Source: Altererythrobacter epoxidivorans
GTDB taxonomy: Bacteria > Pseudomonadota > Alphaproteobacteria > Sphingomonadales > Sphingomonadaceae
Direction: 5' to 3'
DNA length: 64,000 bases
Assembly: GCF_001281485.1 (NCBI RefSeq)
Contig: NZ_CP012669.1
Coordinates: 186,001 to 250,000 of the forward strand
The position numbers were made by a program, and so were the translations under genes. Shown here in pieces: positions 60,427 through 64,000 of the stretch (positions are counted from its first letter, which is position 1; the number at the start of each line of letters is the position of its first letter). The notes under the pieces are model-generated. The model searched no databases. It saw only the letters and a list, made by a program, of their open reading frames with translations, and was not told the DNA's origin.

Positions 60427-61638
60427 ATGATGCGGCACTGGCCTGGCAAGGGGCTGGCGCTAGCCGCTCTGATCGCGCTTTCCGGTTGCGTACGGCTGGT
60501 GCCCGAAAGCACACCGCCACAGACCGCGACGCCGACACAGCCCGCCGTAACGACCGTCAGCAGTGCCAGCTTTGCCGGCATAACCCATGGTCCGAGCGTC
60601 GGCGCGCTCGCGCTGTCGCCGGGCGATGCCGGGACCGCGCTCGCCAGCTTCCTCGATTCATGCCCTAAACTGCTGGCTCGCAGCGACCAGAGCGGCCTGA
60701 CCAATGGCGGCGACTGGAAACCTGCCTGCGATGCCGCGAGATCATGGCCAGTGGGCGATGCGCCCCGCTTCTTCCTGCAGCATTTCGAAACCGCCCGCAT
60801 CGGTTCTGGCGAGGCATTCGCGACCGGCTATTTCGAGCCGGAGATCAAGGGCTGCCGCATCCGCCAGCCGGGCTGCGAAACGCCGGTCTATGGCATGCCG
60901 CCCGAATTGATCAGGGCATGGCACGATGACATTCCCATGGCCGAAAGGACCGGACGCGCGCCGCTCGGCCGTTACGACGCCTCGGGCGGGTTCGTCCCCT
61001 ATTACGAGCGGGCCGAGATAGAGGATGGCGCATTGGCAGGGCGCGGGCTCGAAATTGCCTACGCCGCCGATCCGGTCGAGCTGTTCTTCCTCCAGATCCA
61101 GGGCTCGGGTCGGCTGATCACGCCGCAGGGCGAAGTCATCCGCATCGGCTATGCCGGTCAGAATGGCCGCGAATACGTCGGCATCGGCGGGGTCATGCGC
61201 GAACGCGGCCTGCTGGGCGACGGACCCGGCCAGTACTCCGGATCGATGCAGGGAATCATGGCCTATATCCGTGAAAATCCGGTCGAAGGGCGCGAGCTCA
61301 TGCGGCTCAACAAGAGCTGGATCTTCTTCCGAGAACTGAAGGGCGATGGTCCGCTCGGCGCGCTGGGCGTGCCGGTCAGGCGGGAAAGCTCGGTCGCTGC
61401 AGATCCGCGTTTCGTGCCGCTGGGTGCACCCGTTTGGCTGCAGATGGACCGGCAGGAGGCAAACGGCCTCTGGATCGCGCAGGATACCGGAGGCGCCATC
61501 AAAGGCGCGAACCGTTTCGACACCTTCTGGGGCGCAGGCGAGGATGCGCGGCGGATCGCTGGCGGCATGAGCGCACGGGGCAATGCGCTTGTTCTGTTGC
61601 CAAAGGGTACGGTGGCCCGCCTCCAGTCCACGCGATGA
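60427..61638 (+). CDS. mltA: Membrane-bound lytic murein transglycosylase A
   Basis: Lipoprotein that cleaves glycan strands of peptidoglycan, leaving 1,6-anhydro-MurNAc ends. 403 residues. Signal with lipobox ALSGC (Cys about residue 21). MltA barrel: GSGEAFATGYFEPEIKGC, PLGRYDASGG, FFLQIQGSGRLI and the catalytic Asp in IAQDTGGAIKGANRFDTFWG. The family's 3D-like domain with DxGxAIxGxRxD is intact. It follows the Tim44-type gene by about 38 bases and overlaps the Smr gene by four (ATGA), so the three form one operon. Confidence 0.94.
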   Translation: MMRHWPGKGLALAALIALSGCVRLVPESTPPQTATPTQPAVTTVSSASFAGITHGPSVGALALSPGDAGTALASFLDSCPKLLARSDQSGLTNGGDWKPACDAARSWPVGDAPRFFLQHFETARIGSGEAFATGYFEPEIKGCRIRQPGCETPVYGMPPELIRAWHDDIPMAERTGRAPLGRYDASGGFVPYYERAEIEDGALAGRGLEIAYAADPVELFFLQIQGSGRLITPQGEVIRIGYAGQNGREYVGIGGVMRERGLLGDGPGQYSGSMQGIMAYIRENPVEGRELMRLNKSWIFFRELKGDGPLGALGVPVRRESSVAADPRFVPLGAPVWLQMDRQEANGLWIAQDTGGAIKGANRFDTFWGAGEDARRIAGGMSARGNALVLLPKGTVARLQSTR

Positions 61639-62204
61639 GCGTCCCTCGGGGCCTCAGCGATGAAGAATCGGTTGCGTGGGCGAAGCTCGCCGCGACTGTC
61701 ACGCCGCTTCCCGGAACCAAGCCGGTTCGCAAGCACGTAATCCCGTCGCCGCCACCCGCGGTACCCAAAACCCCCGCCGCGAAGCCTGCAAAAGGCCCGC
61801 TCAAGCCACAGGCACCGCGCAAGGTCCCGCTGCCACCACCGGCGCCGCCGATCCAGGCGGGCGGTCTCGACGGGCACTGGGACAGGCGGATCAAGGGCGG
61901 GGCGGTGCAACCCGATTTCACGCTCGACCTGCATGGGCATACGCTCGACCAGGCATATGACCGCCTGATGTCCGGCCTTGACCAGGCGCGGGCAATGGAT
62001 GCGCGCGTCGTGTTGCTGATCACCGGACGCTCGCGGCCCGTCGATCCTGCCGATCGGGCGGAGCGCCGCGGGGCGATCCGTGCCAAGATTCTCGACTGGC
62101 TTGCGGCGAGCAGGCACGCGGATGCGATCGCCGCAATCCGCCGCGCCCATATCCGCCACGGCGGCGAAGGCGCGCTTTACTTGATGCTCAAGCGGCGGCG
62201 CTAG
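61635..62204 (+). CDS. Smr-domain endonuclease-like protein
   Basis: A 189-residue protein with a Pro/Lys/Ala-rich linker (about residues 30-75) and a C-terminal Smr domain (about 90-189). LDLHGHTLDQAYDRL is the DLHG motif; VVLLITGRSR, in place of ITGKG, is the second motif; GEGALYLMLKR ends the domain. Smr proteins are nickases or RNA endonucleases; in MutS2 they act in rescue of collided ribosomes. ATG at 61635 overlaps the mltA stop. Overlaps the convergent Pr6Pr gene by 17 bases. Confidence 0.88.
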   Translation: MSVPRGLSDEESVAWAKLAATVTPLPGTKPVRKHVIPSPPPAVPKTPAAKPAKGPLKPQAPRKVPLPPPAPPIQAGGLDGHWDRRIKGGAVQPDFTLDLHGHTLDQAYDRLMSGLDQARAMDARVVLLITGRSRPVDPADRAERRGAIRAKILDWLAASRHADAIAAIRRAHIRHGGEGALYLMLKRRR

Positions 62205-62820
62205 GCGCGGCACCATCGCGCCGCCGCCAGACCAGGCTGCGCAGCCCCATCAGCAAGACGCCCATCGCCATGAAGAATGCTGCGAGGCCGACGATATTGG
62301 CGATCAGCTGCGGCCATCCGAGCACCGATTTGTCGATGAAGAAATAGGCGTAGAAGCCGGACAATTCGCCATATCCCAGGGCAAAAACGGTGTAGAGCAC
62401 CGGCGCTATCATCACGAACGGCACCCGCCGCGGCTGGAAGCCGTCCTTGCGAGTTACCACCATCCACCAGCCGATAACCGATGCCGGTATCAGCGTGTGG
62501 AATGACAGGTTGGTCCACCAGTCGAGGCCCACCGGATGGTGATCTGCCGCCAGAAGCGCGTGATAGACCAGCGCCACAACGCTCAGCGCCGTGGCGAGCG
62601 CCAACAGCACACGCCGGTCGACGCCCCTTCCGGTCGCGACCCAGGCCATGATCGCTCCCGCGGAAAAATTGCTCCAGATCGTAAAGAAGCGGAACAGCAT
62701 GACGAATGCCGTCAATGGCGAGCCGTCATTGATCGAAACCTGAACCGCGAAGGTCGCTGCAGCGAGGATAGCGATCAGGCCTGCGACCATGCGGGCGGGG
62801 AAGGAGAAAGCGGTGCTCAT
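62188..62820 (-). CDS. Pr6Pr-family membrane protein
   Basis: A 210-residue membrane protein with six helices: MVAGLIAILAAATFAVQV, VMLFRFFTIWSNFSAGA, LALATALSVVALVYHALLA, LIPASVIGWWMVV, FVMIAPVLYTVFALGYG and LIANIVGLAAFFMAMGVLL. The polar positions RFFTIWSNF, YHALL, SFHTL and YFFID match the Pr6Pr/FAR-17a-like group. Function unknown. Its 3' end overlaps Smr. Confidence 0.78.
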   Translation of the reverse strand: MSTAFSFPARMVAGLIAILAAATFAVQVSINDGSPLTAFVMLFRFFTIWSNFSAGAIMAWVATGRGVDRRVLLALATALSVVALVYHALLAADHHPVGLDWWTNLSFHTLIPASVIGWWMVVTRKDGFQPRRVPFVMIAPVLYTVFALGYGELSGFYAYFFIDKSVLGWPQLIANIVGLAAFFMAMGVLLMGLRSLVWRRRDGAAPSAAA

Positions 62821-62860
62821 GCACGCGCCATAACGCGCGCGGTGATGCGCGGATAGCCGC

Positions 62861-63406
62861 TTATGCCGGCCAGCCGAACGTCCACACGTTCATCAAGCGT
62901 CCCGGCAGGAGGAATGCGACAAGCCCGGGGATCATCAATGCGCCCAGGTACATGCCGACGATCTGCTTGCGATGCTCGGCGATGCGACCCAGCCGGGCGT
63001 AGCGCACGGTCTGCCACGCGCCGATCAGGGTGAGGGGCACGAAGACATGGATGAAACTGAAGGAGCCGCTCGTCCGGATGAAGATCGCGGAAAGCGCGGT
63101 GACGACCATCATCGCGATCCATAACTTGCCCAACTGCTTGTGGAGGGCAGTCCCTTTCCGGCTCAGCAGCAGGTAGCCGCCCAGCGGAATGGCCGGGATA
63201 ACCGAGACGACATGAAGGACGATGGCGGCGCTGCGGATATTGGGATGGGCAGGCGCGATCCCCAGCATGGCGCGCAGGATCGCATAAAGCGCCATTGCCG
63301 TGAGAATGGTCGATGCAGCGAGGACGATGCCGCGCATGGCGGGCGAAAGGTCGAAGCCCTTGGCTGGCGGATTGGATGGCGAAAGCATGGTGGCGAGAAT
63401 TGTCAT
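62861..63406 (-). CDS. DUF2306 membrane protein
   Basis: A 181-residue membrane protein with four to five helices, including MRGIVLAASTILTAMALYAIL, AIVLHVVSVIPAIPLGGYLLL, KLWIAMMVVTALSAIF and YLGALMIPGLVAFLLPG. Conserved His residues in VLHVVS, ALHKQLG, FIHVF and EHRKQ match the DUF2306 family, which may bind heme; this is not proven. Upstream of the Pr6Pr gene on the same strand, 40 bases away, so perhaps co-transcribed. Confidence 0.78.
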   Translation of the reverse strand: MTILATMLSPSNPPAKGFDLSPAMRGIVLAASTILTAMALYAILRAMLGIAPAHPNIRSAAIVLHVVSVIPAIPLGGYLLLSRKGTALHKQLGKLWIAMMVVTALSAIFIRTSGSFSFIHVFVPLTLIGAWQTVRYARLGRIAEHRKQIVGMYLGALMIPGLVAFLLPGRLMNVWTFGWPA

Positions 63407-63567
63407 TGCAAAACCTCAGGTGGATCGGTTGTCTGCGCCGATCCTTGCCGCCCGCCATGGTCCCCGCAATCCGGCTTTCGCGAACCGGCTGGTTACTGCG
63501 TGAAAGGCGCGGAAACAGGGCCTTCTGCCACTTTACGAAGCGCGAATGGGCGCTAGTTTCGCGCGCA

Positions 63568-64000
63568 ATGAACGCTGCATACCCATCCGGGCGCAAAGCG
63601 CTGCTGCGCAAGCTGCTGGTCGATTTCGCGATCATGGCGGTGATCGGGGTCGTGCTGGCCCTGATCGGTCCGCTCGGGACATTCCGTGAGCCGATCGGCC
63701 TGCGCCTCATCGCATGGGTGCTGTTCTGCTTCATCGGATACGCGCTCTACTCCCCGATCGACACGCTGGCGCAGCGCCTGGCTCCGGCGCTCGACCTGCC
63801 CGTATCGGCCCTGCGGCTGGCCGGGGTTCTGCTGTCGTCCATCCCGATGGCGGTGGTCGTCTGGGTGCTGCCGCGCTTTCCCGGCAACATCGATTGGCCT
63901 GGCGCCGACAAGGCGATCGAGCACTATCTCTACGTGGTCGTGATTGGCGGGATGATCACTTTCATCACGACCCTGATGTCCCCACCAGCAACCGAAGAAG
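63568..64000 (+). CDS. Polytopic membrane-domain protein, truncated by the window edge (possible LytTR-type regulator)
   Basis: The first 144 residues of a longer gene. They hold four transmembrane segments: LVDFAIMAVIGVVLALIG, LRLIAWVLFCFIGYALY, LAGVLLSSIPMAVVVWVLP and YLYVVVIGGMITFITTLM. The layout (short basic N-terminus, four helices, frame open at the edge) resembles LytTR-domain regulators of sphingomonads, in which a DNA-binding domain follows. That domain is not in the window, so the identity is tentative. The ATG at 63568 has no strong ribosome-binding site. Confidence 0.55.
   Translation, partial: MNAAYPSGRKALLRKLLVDFAIMAVIGVVLALIGPLGTFREPIGLRLIAWVLFCFIGYALYSPIDTLAQRLAPALDLPVSALRLAGVLLSSIPMAVVVWVLPRFPGNIDWPGADKAIEHYLYVVVIGGMITFITTLMSPPATEE

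Overview
The window is GC-rich bacterial chromosome from an alphaproteobacterium, most probably order Sphingomonadales and close to Erythrobacteraceae. The evidence is gene order and family content: dnaA, rpsT, mutM, ubiE, ubiB, coaBC and dut lie together; rpmH, rnpA, yidD, yidC and engB form one run; a Tim44-type gene, mltA and an Smr gene sit beside secB. Several small families (CC_3452-type secreted protein, UPF0262, DUF3667, DUF983, DUF4136) also fit this group. I see no prophage, insertion sequence, integron, CRISPR array, tRNA or rRNA. The ends cut a wecB gene (left) and a membrane-domain gene (right).

Layout. 1-3032 (minus): polysaccharide genes pssD-like, pssE-like, wecC and wecB, which would build a lipid-linked glycan containing ManNAcA. 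3143-4908 (plus): alpha-methylacyl-CoA racemase and an ExoD-type membrane protein. 4905-9164 (minus): a four-gene tripartite efflux operon (permease, ATPase, adaptor, outer-membrane lipoprotein), divergent from a tetR gene, with two operator-like palindromes between them. 10049-12315: ftsH and a small lipoprotein gene whose ribosome-binding site lies inside a 12-bp hairpin. 12326-15754 (minus): two tandem DUF3667 membrane proteins, an orphan ParA-type ATPase and rpoZ. 15863-22732: cardiolipin synthase-like protein, dnaB, UPF0262, a GH25-like protein, cdd, a DUF421 protein with an apparent ATT start, an M14 carboxypeptidase and a DUF4136 lipoprotein. 22882-29030: galE, rpmJ, a HAD phosphatase, a CC_3452-type protein divergent from an HxlR regulator, a small gene with a non-standard start, a serpin lipoprotein and a YifB/ComM ATPase.

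29189-33956: a ClpP-fold periplasmic protein, then the rpmH-rnpA-yidD-yidC-engB membrane-biogenesis run and a VOC protein. 34073-43006: GST, S1/P1 nuclease, cupin, dapE, a dicarboxylate/amino-acid symporter, dapB with a small membrane protein and nth as an overlapping operon, a prolyl aminopeptidase-like lipoprotein, a sirtuin and a GFA protein. 43003-53625: moeB-like, DUF983, dnaA, rpsT, mutM, ubiE, ubiB, an unknown polytopic membrane protein, DUF4345, coaBC with a large acidic linker, and dut. 53630-64000: unknown membrane protein, a winged-helix regulator with a polytopic membrane domain, a second DUF4136 lipoprotein, trpS, murJ, secB, Tim44-type, mltA, Smr, Pr6Pr, DUF2306 and a truncated membrane protein.

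Most of the window is ordinary housekeeping DNA. I found no convincing new multi-gene system. The items most worth a second look are the ftsH/lipoprotein hairpin, the serpin lipoprotein, the ATT-start DUF421 gene, the out-of-frame small gene after hxlR, the acidic linker in CoaBC and the polytopic winged-helix regulator. Gene starts were chosen by Shine-Dalgarno sequence, overlap with neighbours and family length; functions rest on motifs read by eye, not on database searches.
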